A DNA stretch of 54,866 nucleotides from Pseudomonas sp. GM78. Lineage in GTDB: Bacteria; Pseudomonadota; Gammaproteobacteria; Pseudomonadales; Pseudomonadaceae. Each line of letters opens with the position of its first letter. Within the stretch, counting starts at the first letter, position 1. The notes under the pieces are model-generated. The model was not told the DNA's origin and did not search any database. It saw only the letters and a list, made by a program, of their open reading frames with translations. Below are positions 8,026 to 16,233 of this stretch, one piece after another. A program made the position numbers and the translations under genes. Where the stretch lies: positions 1-54,866 of the forward strand of contig NZ_AKJF01000147.1 in NCBI RefSeq assembly GCF_000282475.1. Reading direction: 5' to 3'.

Positions 8026-8970
8026 GTGAGCCGTCGATTCGACTATCTTGCAGACGTAGAAGTCTTCGTCACCGTAGTGGAGAAGGGCTCCCTGAGTGCT
8101 GGGGCGGTTGTTCTGGCGACCACCCCTTCGGTGGTCAGCCGGGCGATCTCACGCCTGGAAACACGCCTGGGCGTTCAGCTATTACGGCGCACGACTCGAC
8201 GCCTGAGCCTGACCGACGCGGGTCTGCTTTACCTGGAACAGTCCCGCACGGCATTTTCGTTGATCGATGATGCAGAGCGGGCGATCCTTGGGCAGGAAGG
8301 CACGTTGACCGGTCGGGTCCGACTCAGCGTGCCGACGACTTACGGACACTACAGGCTGCCGGCGTTGCTCTGCCGCTTCAACCGGCAGTACCCACAGGTG
8401 CGCATCGAGTTGAGCATCAGCAATCGAAATGTGGATCTGGTGGCCGAAGGGTACGACCTGGCCATTCGCCTGGGGCAATTACCCGACAGCGGTCTGGTTG
8501 GACGCAAACTTGAAGAGGCGGGTTTGTGTGTGGTCGCCGCGCCGGATTACCTGCAGCGCGCAGGTATGCCTCGCAGCGTTGACGAACTGTCAGCACATGC
8601 CTGTCTGCCATTTGTGATGCCCAGCAGCGGCCGGATCGGGCCTTGGCTCTTTTGCGAGCAGGGGATTGATCGGGAGTGGATACCCGAGGCGAGTATTCAA
8701 GTGTCCGACGACGTGCTGGGCACGGTGTCATTGGCCGAGCACGGCATGGGAATCTGCCAGACCTACGAGTTTATTGTACGGGAGCGGATTCAAAGCGGGC
8801 GCCTGGTGCCGCTGCTCGAACAGTCGGGTGGGCGGTCCCGACCGTTCTCGTTGATATTCCCGCCTCATCGCCAGTTATCGGCTGCGTCCAGGGCGCTGAT
8901 CGACTTCCTGATTCGCGAGGTAGCGAATCAGGCCGATACATCACTCATTAAGCGTCATGCAATCGAGTAG
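8026..8970 (+). CDS. LysR-family transcriptional regulator
   Basis: A 314-residue LysR protein. It has an N-terminal winged helix-turn-helix (DVEVFVTVVEKGSLSAGA, then SRAISRLETRLGVQLLRRTT) and a C-terminal periplasmic-binding-like co-inducer domain. GTG at 8026 is chosen because GGAGGT lies just upstream; the TTG at 8014 lies inside that ribosome site. It is divergent from the exported DJ-1 gene, and its 3' end overlaps the convergent alkene-reductase gene by 16 bases. Likely control of the DJ-1 gene is inferred from the divergent layout. Confidence 0.9.
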   Translation: MSRRFDYLADVEVFVTVVEKGSLSAGAVVLATTPSVVSRAISRLETRLGVQLLRRTTRRLSLTDAGLLYLEQSRTAFSLIDDAERAILGQEGTLTGRVRLSVPTTYGHYRLPALLCRFNRQYPQVRIELSISNRNVDLVAEGYDLAIRLGQLPDSGLVGRKLEEAGLCVVAAPDYLQRAGMPRSVDELSAHACLPFVMPSSGRIGPWLFCEQGIDREWIPEASIQVSDDVLGTVSLAEHGMGICQTYEFIVRERIQSGRLVPLLEQSGGRSRPFSLIFPPHRQLSAASRALIDFLIREVANQADTSLIKRHAIE

Positions 8971-10055
8971 GGCGGGTAATCGGTATAACCCTTGGATCCG
9001 CCACCATAGCTCAATGCGCGGTCTGGTTTTAACAGCGGCCAGTCGTTGTACAGGCGCTCGACCAAGTCGGGGTTGGCGATGAACGGTTCACCGAAGGCTG
9101 CGATGTCGATCAACTCGTCGCGCAGGAATTTTTCCGCACGCTCTTTGGTCATGCCTCCGGCGAGAACCAATGTACCAGGGTAGTGGCTGCGGAATCTCTG
9201 CAGAAAATCGTCTGGAATCGGCGAACTGCCCCGCGACAGTTGATCCATGAAATGAACGTAGGCCAGTCCACGCCGGGACAGCTGATCGGCGATATACAAG
9301 TAGGTTTCCTCGACGTCCTCGTAAAGCCCCATGTCGAACAGTCCGCCGAACGGTGACAGGCGTATTGCCGTGCGTTGCGCACCAATACGATCAATGACGC
9401 TATCGACCACTTCCAGCAAGAAACGAGTGCGGTTTTCGAGGGTGTCGCTGCGGTAATCGTCCGTGCGGTCATTGACCAACGGATTGAGGAACTGTTCGAT
9501 CAGGTAGCCATTCGCTCCATGCAATTCAATGCCATCGAAGCCGGCATCAATCGCATTGGCAGCGGCCTGTGCAAAGTCACGAATGACCTCCTTGACTTCC
9601 TCTGTGCCGAGGGCGCGGGGTTCAGAAACATCGACCGGGCCGGGTTCACCACGATCGGTCATACCCCAGGCCTGGGAGTTGCGAGCAATCCGGGAGGTCG
9701 AGCTGACCGGTGCAGCACCGCCGGGCTGAATGCTGACGTGGGAAATACGCCCGACATGCCATAGCTGCGTAAAGATAACGCCGCCGGCATTGTGGACAGC
9801 CTGGGTCACTTTGCGCCAGCCATCGATCTGGGGCGAGGTGTAGATACCAGGGATGGCCAGAAACCCTTCAGCCGAGCGCGAAATCGGAGTGCCCTCGGTA
9901 ATGATCAGTCCGGCACTGGCGCGTTGGCTGTAGTACAGCGCGGTCAGTTCGTTGGCGATGCCATCGGGGTTGCGAGCCCGGGTCATCGGTGCCATTGCGA
10001 TGCGGTTACGCAGCGTCAGCGCGCCGGTCTGGCAGGGGTCAAATAAAGTGCTCAT
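8955..10055 (-). CDS. Old Yellow Enzyme family alkene reductase
   Basis: A 366-residue FMN-dependent TIM-barrel ene-reductase. Family motifs are AMAPMTRARNP at residue 21, LWHVGRISH near 97, and HGANGYLIEQFLNP near 180, which supplies the His/Asn pair for substrate binding and the proton-donor Tyr. It reduces activated C=C bonds of enones, nitroalkenes or nitro-esters with NAD(P)H. A LysR gene is divergent 248 bases away and probably controls it. Its 3' end overlaps the convergent LysR at 8026-8970 by 16 bases. NemA/XenB-type activity is likely; the true substrate is unknown. Confidence 0.92.
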   Translation of the reverse strand: MSTLFDPCQTGALTLRNRIAMAPMTRARNPDGIANELTALYYSQRASAGLIITEGTPISRSAEGFLAIPGIYTSPQIDGWRKVTQAVHNAGGVIFTQLWHVGRISHVSIQPGGAAPVSSTSRIARNSQAWGMTDRGEPGPVDVSEPRALGTEEVKEVIRDFAQAAANAIDAGFDGIELHGANGYLIEQFLNPLVNDRTDDYRSDTLENRTRFLLEVVDSVIDRIGAQRTAIRLSPFGGLFDMGLYEDVEETYLYIADQLSRRGLAYVHFMDQLSRGSSPIPDDFLQRFRSHYPGTLVLAGGMTKERAEKFLRDELIDIAAFGEPFIANPDLVERLYNDWPLLKPDRALSYGGGSKGYTDYPPYSIA

Positions 10056-10303
10056 GGGGTCATGTCCTCACTGATGGTGCTCAAGAGCGTAAGCGTCGGT
10101 TTGCTCGCTGATAACCTGGCAACGATGAACATGTTTTGTGAGGTCGTTTCACAACTGTGCAGGGAAGCGGCAGCCACATCGAGGATATGGGGCGATCAAT
10201 GTGAATTTTATTCAAAAGACAAATGAATGTTGCCCCCTTATTTATGCCATTTTTGACAAGGTGCTTGTGATATTTTTTCACTAGTCATTCAGAGGAGAAA
10301 GAC

Positions 10304-11206
10304 GTGGATAACAGAGCGGGTGAGATGTCGGTATTCGTGCGCGTTGTTGATGCCGGCAGCTTTTCGCAAGCCGCACGCCAAATGCTGATGACGCCTTCAA
10401 CCGTCAGCAAACTGATTGTGCGCCTGGAGCTTCGTCTAGGCGTTCGCCTGCTGGAGCGCTCGACACGCAAGCTGTCATTGACCGATGAAGGGCGCATTTA
10501 CTATGAGCGCAGTCATGCACTGCTGGCTGAACTTGATGACGTCGAACGGGTATTGGCCCAAGGCGCACAGAAAGCACGTGGAACAGTGCGCATCAATGCC
10601 TCGGTAGCGTTTGGTACCCTGGCGATCGAACCCAATTTGCCGGCTTTCTGGGAGGCTCATCCCAATATTCAGATCAACCTTTCCTTGTGCGATGACATCG
10701 TCGACATGTACCTGGATAGAACGGACATTGCCTTCCGCGTAGGCGTATTGAATGACTCGACGCTGCGTGCGAGGAGGATCGGGGTTGCCCGGCGCAAGAT
10801 CGTTGCTTCGCCGGTTTACCTGGAAAAGTACGGGGTTCCCGAAACCCTGGAAGACCTGTGCGAACATAATTGCCTGAGCTTCAATTTCCGTCGTTCCAGT
10901 CCGGTCTGGCCCATGCACCAGAGTGGTCGTATCGTTGATCGGATCGTCCAGGGCAACCTGCAAGCGAACAATGGCGAGACGGTTCGGCGCATGGCCATTG
11001 CCGGCGTCGGGATCGCCAGGCTGGCGGACTTTCACATCGATGAAGATCTTGCTGCAGGGCGCCTGGTCGAGGTCCTCGCGCAAAGCGGGCATGATTGCGA
11101 GGAAGTCCATGCGCTGTATCAGGGGGGGCAACATGTGCCCCAGCGTATCCGGACGTTCCTCGACTTCATGGTGCCGCGCCTGCAGGCTTTCATGGATCGC
11201 GGGTGA
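10304..11206 (+). CDS. LysR-family transcriptional regulator
   Basis: A 300-residue LysR protein with helix-turn-helix AGSFSQAARQMLMTPSTVSK followed by RLGVRLLERSTRKL, and a ligand domain to the C-terminus. It starts at GTG 10304 with AGAGGAGA upstream. It is transcribed away from the alkene-reductase gene; the 248-base gap between them (10056-10303) is AT-rich around 10196-10285 and should hold both promoters. Similar LysR/ene-reductase pairs respond to electrophiles (established for related systems); the effector here is unknown. Confidence 0.9.
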   Translation: MDNRAGEMSVFVRVVDAGSFSQAARQMLMTPSTVSKLIVRLELRLGVRLLERSTRKLSLTDEGRIYYERSHALLAELDDVERVLAQGAQKARGTVRINASVAFGTLAIEPNLPAFWEAHPNIQINLSLCDDIVDMYLDRTDIAFRVGVLNDSTLRARRIGVARRKIVASPVYLEKYGVPETLEDLCEHNCLSFNFRRSSPVWPMHQSGRIVDRIVQGNLQANNGETVRRMAIAGVGIARLADFHIDEDLAAGRLVEVLAQSGHDCEEVHALYQGGQHVPQRIRTFLDFMVPRLQAFMDRG

Positions 11207-11220
11207 GCCCGCTGCCATCC

Positions 11221-11640
11221 TCAGTCGCTGGCTTCAATGATTGCCTTGAGGTTCTCCAGGCCTGAGCGATAGAGGGCCTGGAAGTGCTCGATGACTGTCT
11301 CTTCATCGGCCCCCTGAACCAGAAACGTGCTCGACCAGGACGCCAGCGTTCGGCCTTTGCCATCGGACTGCGCCGACATTCTGCCGACATAGTCAATGAC
11401 CGGCGACGGGCCTTCCAGCAAGGCATAGCTATAGTGTTTTTCATCTTCGTCAAACGTGAGCAAGCGCTCGACAATGGTCGCACCCTGGGTGGTTTCCAGA
11501 TGACGCAGGCGTCCTCCGTCACTCAGGGTGCTGCTGGCGATGACATCGAGCCAGCGAGGCAACCAGTCAAAGCCGCCGAGTAGCGACCAAACCTGTTCGA
11601 GGGGACGTTCGATGGCAATCCAGACGTGGACTTCACTCAT
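11221..11640 (-). CDS. SRPBCC (START/Bet v1-like) family protein
   Basis: About 139 residues with the SRPBCC opening MSEVHVWIAIERPLEQVWSL and a central GRLRHLETTQGATIVERLL sheet region; the fold is a ligand-binding helix-grip cavity. Two starts are possible: ATG 11640 with AGGT upstream, and ATG 11670 overlapping the mntH stop as ATGA, which would add 10 residues and imply coupling. It is the last gene of the cupin-to-mntH operon. Bacterial members bind lipids or aromatic polyketides, or act as cyclases; no specific role can be assigned. Confidence 0.8.
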   Translation of the reverse strand: MSEVHVWIAIERPLEQVWSLLGGFDWLPRWLDVIASSTLSDGGRLRHLETTQGATIVERLLTFDEDEKHYSYALLEGPSPVIDYVGRMSAQSDGKGRTLASWSSTFLVQGADEETVIEHFQALYRSGLENLKAIIEASD

Positions 11641-11666
11641 GTTTTTACCTGTTTTGGGAGGGGTGT

Positions 11667-12959
11667 TCATAGGATGACTGACGCGACCAGCCATAAATTG
11701 GCGGCACTGATCAGCAGGAAAATCACCCAGGCCATGACAGCGACCGGGTGTGAAGTAGCGAAGTCGCCCATCAGCGTTTTATCGCGGGTAAAACGAATCA
11801 GCGGATAGACCGCAAACGGCAGTTGTATCGACAGCACCACCTGTGAAAGCACCAGCAGGTCACCCACTGCGCGATCCCCCAGCCAGAGGATTGCGCCCAG
11901 CGCCGGCACAATGGCCAGCAGACGGGTGACGACGCGTTGCTTCCACAATGCAACCTTCAGCTGCAGGAAACCTTCGAGCACCACTTGACCGGCGAGAGTG
12001 CCTGTCAGCGTCGCGCTTTGTCCGGACGCAAGCAGGGCCAGGGCAAACAGCACGGCGGACAGGGCGACCCCCGTCAGCGGCGCCAGCAGTTGGTGGGCCT
12101 GCTCGATGCCGCCAATCTCGGTGTGGCCACTGTCATGGAATACGGCTGCGGCCACTAGAAGAATGGCGACCTGTACGGCGGCGGCAAGCGAAAGCGCGCG
12201 GATCGTATCGTTCGAACCGCGGCGCAGAGATTGCCTGACCTGCACACCGTCATCAGGGCGGCTGGGGGATCGGGACAGGGATGAATGCAGGTACAGGTTG
12301 TGCGGCATGACGGTGGCGCCGATGATGCCCACCGCAATGAATAGCGCCCCAGGTTCAGCCAGTGTGTCCAATGAAGGACTGAACCCCTGGAGCACAGCAT
12401 TTGTATCGAGTGTGATCAGCGCCAGTTCAATGGCAAAGCACAGGACAATGATCGCTACCAGTGCCAGGACGATCTTCTGCACTCGGCCATTGGCGGCGCC
12501 CTTCACGCCCAGGATGAACAGGGTACTGACAGCAGTCAGCACGATGCCGATGCTCAGCGGCAGGTTGAACAGCAGTTTGAACGCCAATGCCGCTCCCAGT
12601 ACTTCGGCGATGTCGGTAGCGATGATGGCTATCTCCGCCATCGCCCAGTGCGCAAATGTGGCTTGTCGGCCATAGCGAAGGCGGCAGGTCTGGGCAAGGT
12701 CCTGACCTGTGACCACGCCCAGGCGCAGGGCGAGTGTTTGCAAGAGCATGGCCGCCAGGCTCGACAACACCACCATGAACAGCAAGCTGTATCCGAATTG
12801 AGCACCGGCGGCGATCCCGGTGGCCCAATTGCCGGGATCCATGTAACCCACGGCGATCAACAGCCCGGGGCCCATCAATAGTGAGAGGCGCCCGGGCACA
12901 GGCGAGCGTTGGTTGGCCGGCACTGCGGGGTGCTCCGAAAGCGAAATCCGGGCTGTCAT
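11667..12959 (-). CDS. mntH: Nramp-family divalent metal (Mn2+/Fe2+) transporter
   Basis: A 430-residue inner-membrane protein with about 11 helices. The Nramp metal-site motifs are present: DPGNW in helix 1 near residue 41 and ATVMPHNLYLHS in helix 6. It imports Mn2+ or Fe2+ with protons. Unlike most mntH genes it is not alone: a small membrane gene ends 3 bases upstream and the SRPBCC gene overlaps or closely follows. It shares an operon with a cupin and a royal-jelly-type propeller, suggesting a metal-dependent enzyme is built or supplied by this unit (inference). Confidence 0.92.
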   Translation of the reverse strand: MTARISLSEHPAVPANQRSPVPGRLSLLMGPGLLIAVGYMDPGNWATGIAAGAQFGYSLLFMVVLSSLAAMLLQTLALRLGVVTGQDLAQTCRLRYGRQATFAHWAMAEIAIIATDIAEVLGAALAFKLLFNLPLSIGIVLTAVSTLFILGVKGAANGRVQKIVLALVAIIVLCFAIELALITLDTNAVLQGFSPSLDTLAEPGALFIAVGIIGATVMPHNLYLHSSLSRSPSRPDDGVQVRQSLRRGSNDTIRALSLAAAVQVAILLVAAAVFHDSGHTEIGGIEQAHQLLAPLTGVALSAVLFALALLASGQSATLTGTLAGQVVLEGFLQLKVALWKQRVVTRLLAIVPALGAILWLGDRAVGDLLVLSQVVLSIQLPFAVYPLIRFTRDKTLMGDFATSHPVAVMAWVIFLLISAANLWLVASVIL

Positions 12960-12962
12960 CGA

Positions 12963-13328
12963 TCAAAGTCTCCTGTGGCGCCGGGGCAGGCGCGCCAGCA
13001 CCAGGGTATGAATGAACAGCAGAATGCCGGCCACCGAAAGGATCGCGGATACGTTTCCACTCATGGCTTGGGCTGACAGCAGGCACACCAGCGCCGCCAT
13101 TTGGCTCAGCAGGCGCCGGGCCAGCGAGCTCCGTGAGGGTTTCGACACTTCGAACAGGCAGCCGGGCCAGGCGTCTGGCATGGCTTGCGAGAACGTCATG
13201 ACGGCGATGGCCACCACGGCATAGAGCCAGATCCCGACAGCGGGGGGGCTGTCGGTCAGCGCCAGGGCGATGGCGCTGATCGTCAACAACGTTGCAAGAG
13301 CAGTGAACGCAACACGGCTATGACTCAT
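12963..13328 (-). CDS. Small inner-membrane protein of unknown function
   Basis: 121 residues with about four hydrophobic segments (around residues 7-25, 30-48, 75-92 and 93-112) and a basic RLPRRHRRL tail, predicting a cytoplasmic C-terminus. I do not recognise a family. Its start overlaps the stop of the propeller gene by 4 bases (ATGA), and mntH starts 3 bases after its stop, so it is translated with both. An accessory or sensor partner of the Nramp transporter is possible but not shown. Confidence 0.75.
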   Translation of the reverse strand: MSHSRVAFTALATLLTISAIALALTDSPPAVGIWLYAVVAIAVMTFSQAMPDAWPGCLFEVSKPSRSSLARRLLSQMAALVCLLSAQAMSGNVSAILSVAGILLFIHTLVLARLPRRHRRL

Positions 13329-14386
13329 GGTGTCTGGCTCAAGCCCATCGGCGCATCCACCCGCAGGCGCAACACATGAAATGGTGGCTGACTGTCGTCC
13401 TCACCCGCATTGAGCAAGGGGTGACGGTGCAACTGGTTGGCCGTGATGTACAGCCATTTGCCTTGTGCATCGAGTTCGACACCATCCGGCCAACCGAGCA
13501 ACCGATCATCCTGGGCCAGGATGCGATAGCCGGCCGGCGACGCTAGCCCGATAGCGTTATTGGCGATGTCGGTCACGTAGACGTTGCCTTCGGCATCGAC
13601 ATCGAAGCCGTCGCAATGCGGCTTTTCGCACCAGTACTCCACGGCCTCACTCAACGCTGTCATGCCGCAGGGTTGAGCGAGGCTTTCGGTGCTGATCCGA
13701 TAGACCTGGCGCGCCGACATCGAACCGAAATACACCCAGCGGCCTAAAGGATCGATTGCAATCGGATTGAGGCCGTAGCGATACGCAATGACTTCACCTT
13801 CGGGCGTACGCAACGCCAGCGGTTTACCCGCAACGATCAGCGGCACATCGCCCGGCATCAGTCCTGGGTAGCACTCCAGCGAGCGCCACGAAAGGCCGGT
13901 TAGCAGATCGACCACGACAATGGCTGGATAGTCGCTGACGCCACTGGCATTCATCGTCATGTCGGCGATGTAGATGCGCTGGCGCCGCCAATCGATGACG
14001 AAATCCTGGGTGAAGGAACTGGGGCGCAGGACGTTCTGCGGCAACACGATCAGTCGGTGTAAACGTTTTTCGCGGTCATTCCAGGCGATCAGCCGCGGCT
14101 GCTGTTGCTGCGGCTTGCCCATGTCGAGTATCCAGACGATCCCTTCGGGGTCGGTGCGGATACCGATCACTGCGGACATGCCACGCCCATCGTCGCCAGG
14201 TTTGCCGGCCCAGGTCTCATTGGGGTAAGCCGGGTGCTCACCGTCCTGCGCCACTGTCCGCACCGAGATGTCTGGCGCGATGATGGCAGATACCGACACC
14301 AGTACTCGCCCGTCAGGCATTACCGTGGGGTTGCCCGGACGCTCGACCGGGAATGTCGCGAAAATCTCCAATGGCTGGCTGTTCAT
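13325..14386 (-). CDS. Major royal jelly/Yellow-type six-bladed propeller protein
   Basis: A 353-residue protein of the MRJP/Yellow (L-dopachrome tautomerase-related) family. Visible parts are the start region FPVERPGNPTVMPDGRVLVS, the blade segment GIVWILDMG, the DYPAIVVVDLLTG repeat and PLGRWVYFGSMSARQVYRI. There is no signal peptide, so it is cytoplasmic, unlike insect Yellow proteins, which are secreted. Four-base overlaps with the cupin gene upstream and the membrane gene downstream indicate tight coupling. The reaction is unknown; lactonase-like or tautomerase chemistry is possible in this fold. Confidence 0.85.
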   Translation of the reverse strand: MNSQPLEIFATFPVERPGNPTVMPDGRVLVSVSAIIAPDISVRTVAQDGEHPAYPNETWAGKPGDDGRGMSAVIGIRTDPEGIVWILDMGKPQQQQPRLIAWNDREKRLHRLIVLPQNVLRPSSFTQDFVIDWRRQRIYIADMTMNASGVSDYPAIVVVDLLTGLSWRSLECYPGLMPGDVPLIVAGKPLALRTPEGEVIAYRYGLNPIAIDPLGRWVYFGSMSARQVYRISTESLAQPCGMTALSEAVEYWCEKPHCDGFDVDAEGNVYVTDIANNAIGLASPAGYRILAQDDRLLGWPDGVELDAQGKWLYITANQLHRHPLLNAGEDDSQPPFHVLRLRVDAPMGLSQTP

Positions 14387-14823
14387 GGCTTGGCCTGCAC
14401 GAACGATTCTGCGGTGCCGCTGGACGGATCGACAAAAATGATGTCGCTTGGATCACGTCGCGGGGTATCGACCGACACCATGAACAGCGGGTGTTCGAGG
14501 ATCTTCGGCATGCCGTGAATGGTGAACTTCTTGAAGAACAGCATTTCGCCTGGACCAACCTCGAACTCTTCGCGATCGCCCATGAAAAAGGTTGCGCGCC
14601 CTGACAGCACAATCAGGTATTCGTCGCAGGTGGCGTGGTAGTGCGCGGGGGTCGGATGATAAACCCGGAATACGCGGGCACTGGCTTCGTCTTCATCGGT
14701 CAGGCGCGTGTCGACCAGCAGCGTTTCGGCTGTTTCGGGGAACGTCTTGACGATCTCGTCGAGGTTGAACGAGGCATGGGGTGCGGCCTCGACCAGTTTT
14801 TTCCGGGTGCTTGCTTCGGTCAT
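14383..14823 (-). CDS. Cupin-domain protein
   Basis: 146 residues with one cupin barrel. Metal-binding motif 1 is HYHATCDEYLIVLSG (two His plus Glu) and motif 2 is the PGEMLFFKKFTIHGM segment with its His. A metal-dependent isomerase, dioxygenase or sugar-acid epimerase role fits the fold. The start at 14823 has GAGGG upstream; a longer reading to 14949 is unlikely. It is the first gene of the five-gene operon with the propeller and Nramp transporter. A Mn-cupin served by the Nramp transporter is an attractive inference. Confidence 0.85.
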   Translation of the reverse strand: MTEASTRKKLVEAAPHASFNLDEIVKTFPETAETLLVDTRLTDEDEASARVFRVYHPTPAHYHATCDEYLIVLSGRATFFMGDREEFEVGPGEMLFFKKFTIHGMPKILEHPLFMVSVDTPRRDPSDIIFVDPSSGTAESFVQAKP

Positions 14824-15097
14824 CTTGAAACCCTCATTCAGGCGTCTTTCGAGGGACGCTGTGATGTTGTTTGAGGCTTCAGGATAAGCACTGGAAAAAC
14901 AGCAGAGAACGCAGTGGCCGTGCACAAGATTTGAGAATTCAAATAACAATTCGATTCGCTCGTGTGCCCACCGCGATGGCGTGCTTCTGCGAATTCAATT
15001 CCAAACAGCTACGCCCGGCGATGCATTTCTGACGCGAACGGCCTGCGGCATAGTGATGAGTACTCACTATCGAGTCCAGCTGCGTCGGAGACAAAAG
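14824..15097. promoter_or_regulatory. Divergent promoter region, cupin operon and alcohol dehydrogenase
   Basis: 274 bases without a supported gene separate the minus-strand cupin operon from the plus-strand dehydrogenase pair. The stretch around 14930-14955 is AT-rich with nested GAATTC/CAATTC-like half-sites, consistent with promoters for both directions. No specific operator could be named, and no regulator gene adjoins it. Confidence 0.4.
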
Positions 15098-16222
15098 ATG
15101 CAAGTCAGAGCTGCTGTTCTAAGACACATGAATGCGGCCCCACCCTATGCCCAGAGCAAACCGATTTCGATCGAAACCATCGAACTGGCGCCGCCGGGAC
15201 CGGGCGAAGTGCTGGTGCGAATTCGCGCCGCCGGCCTGTGCCATTCCGATTTGTCGGTGATCAATGGCGACCGGCCCAGGCCATTGCCCATGGCGCTCGG
15301 TCATGAAGCTGCAGGAGTGGTCGAAGCCCTGGGCGAGGGGGTCAGCGATCTCGAACCGGGGGATCATGTGGTCATGGTGTTCATGCCCAGTTGCGGTCAT
15401 TGCCTGCCCTGTGCCGAGGGTCGCCCTGCGCTCTGTGAGCCTGGGGCGAAAGCCAACGCTGCCGGGACGCTGATCAACGGCTCGGTGCGCTTGAGCTCGC
15501 CTGCCGGGCATGTCCATCATCATCTTGGCGTTTCGGCGTTCGCCGAGTACGCCGTGATGTCGCGTAATTCCGTGGTCAAGATCGACCGCCAATTGCCCTT
15601 TGTCGAAGCGGCGTTGTTTGGCTGCGCGGTGTTGACCGGTGTCGGTGCGGTGGTCAACACCGCGCAATTGCGCGTAGGCTCGAGCGCCGTGGTAATCGGC
15701 CTGGGCGGCGTCGGGCTCGCTTCGGTGTTGGGTGCACGGGCCGCGGGGGCCAGCAAAATCATTGCTGTTGACCTGTCAGCGGAAAAACTCGCCCTGGCCA
15801 GGGACGTTGGCGCCACCGCCGTGGTCAACGGTGGTGCCCCGGACGCCGTCGAACAGGTGCTGGCGCTGACCGGTGGCGGCGCCGACTACGTGTTCGAAAT
15901 GGCCGGATCCATCCGGGCTCTGGAAAACGCGATGAAAATGACCAGGCGCGGTGGCATGACCGTGACCGCCGGCCTGCCGCCACCCGGTTCGGCGCTGCCG
16001 GTCAATGTCGTTCAGTTGGTGGGCGAGGAGCGCACGCTCAAAGGCAGCTATATCGGCACCTGTGTGCCGCTGCGCGATATTCCGCGGTTCATCGAGCTCT
16101 ATCGTGATGGTCGCCTGCCGGTGGATCGGCTGTTGAGTGGCAGGCTCAAGCTGGACGACATCAACGAAGGTTTCGACCGCTTGCACGATGGCAGCGCGGT
16201 GCGTCAGGTCATTGAATTTTGA
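15098..16222 (+). CDS. Zinc-dependent alcohol dehydrogenase (medium-chain)
   Basis: A 374-residue MDR enzyme. Catalytic zinc ligands appear in LCHSD and GHEAAG near the N-terminus. The structural zinc cluster is CGHCLPC followed seven residues later by the fourth Cys. The cofactor loop GLGGVGL is followed by Asp in AVDLS, favouring NAD. The start is ATG 15098 with GGAG 11 bases before; the extended reading from 14981 is unsupported. The aldehyde dehydrogenase gene follows 11 bases later, so the pair should turn an alcohol into an acid through the aldehyde. Confidence 0.9.
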   Translation: MQVRAAVLRHMNAAPPYAQSKPISIETIELAPPGPGEVLVRIRAAGLCHSDLSVINGDRPRPLPMALGHEAAGVVEALGEGVSDLEPGDHVVMVFMPSCGHCLPCAEGRPALCEPGAKANAAGTLINGSVRLSSPAGHVHHHLGVSAFAEYAVMSRNSVVKIDRQLPFVEAALFGCAVLTGVGAVVNTAQLRVGSSAVVIGLGGVGLASVLGARAAGASKIIAVDLSAEKLALARDVGATAVVNGGAPDAVEQVLALTGGGADYVFEMAGSIRALENAMKMTRRGGMTVTAGLPPPGSALPVNVVQLVGEERTLKGSYIGTCVPLRDIPRFIELYRDGRLPVDRLLSGRLKLDDINEGFDRLHDGSAVRQVIEF

Positions 16223-16233
16223 GGAGCGACAGC

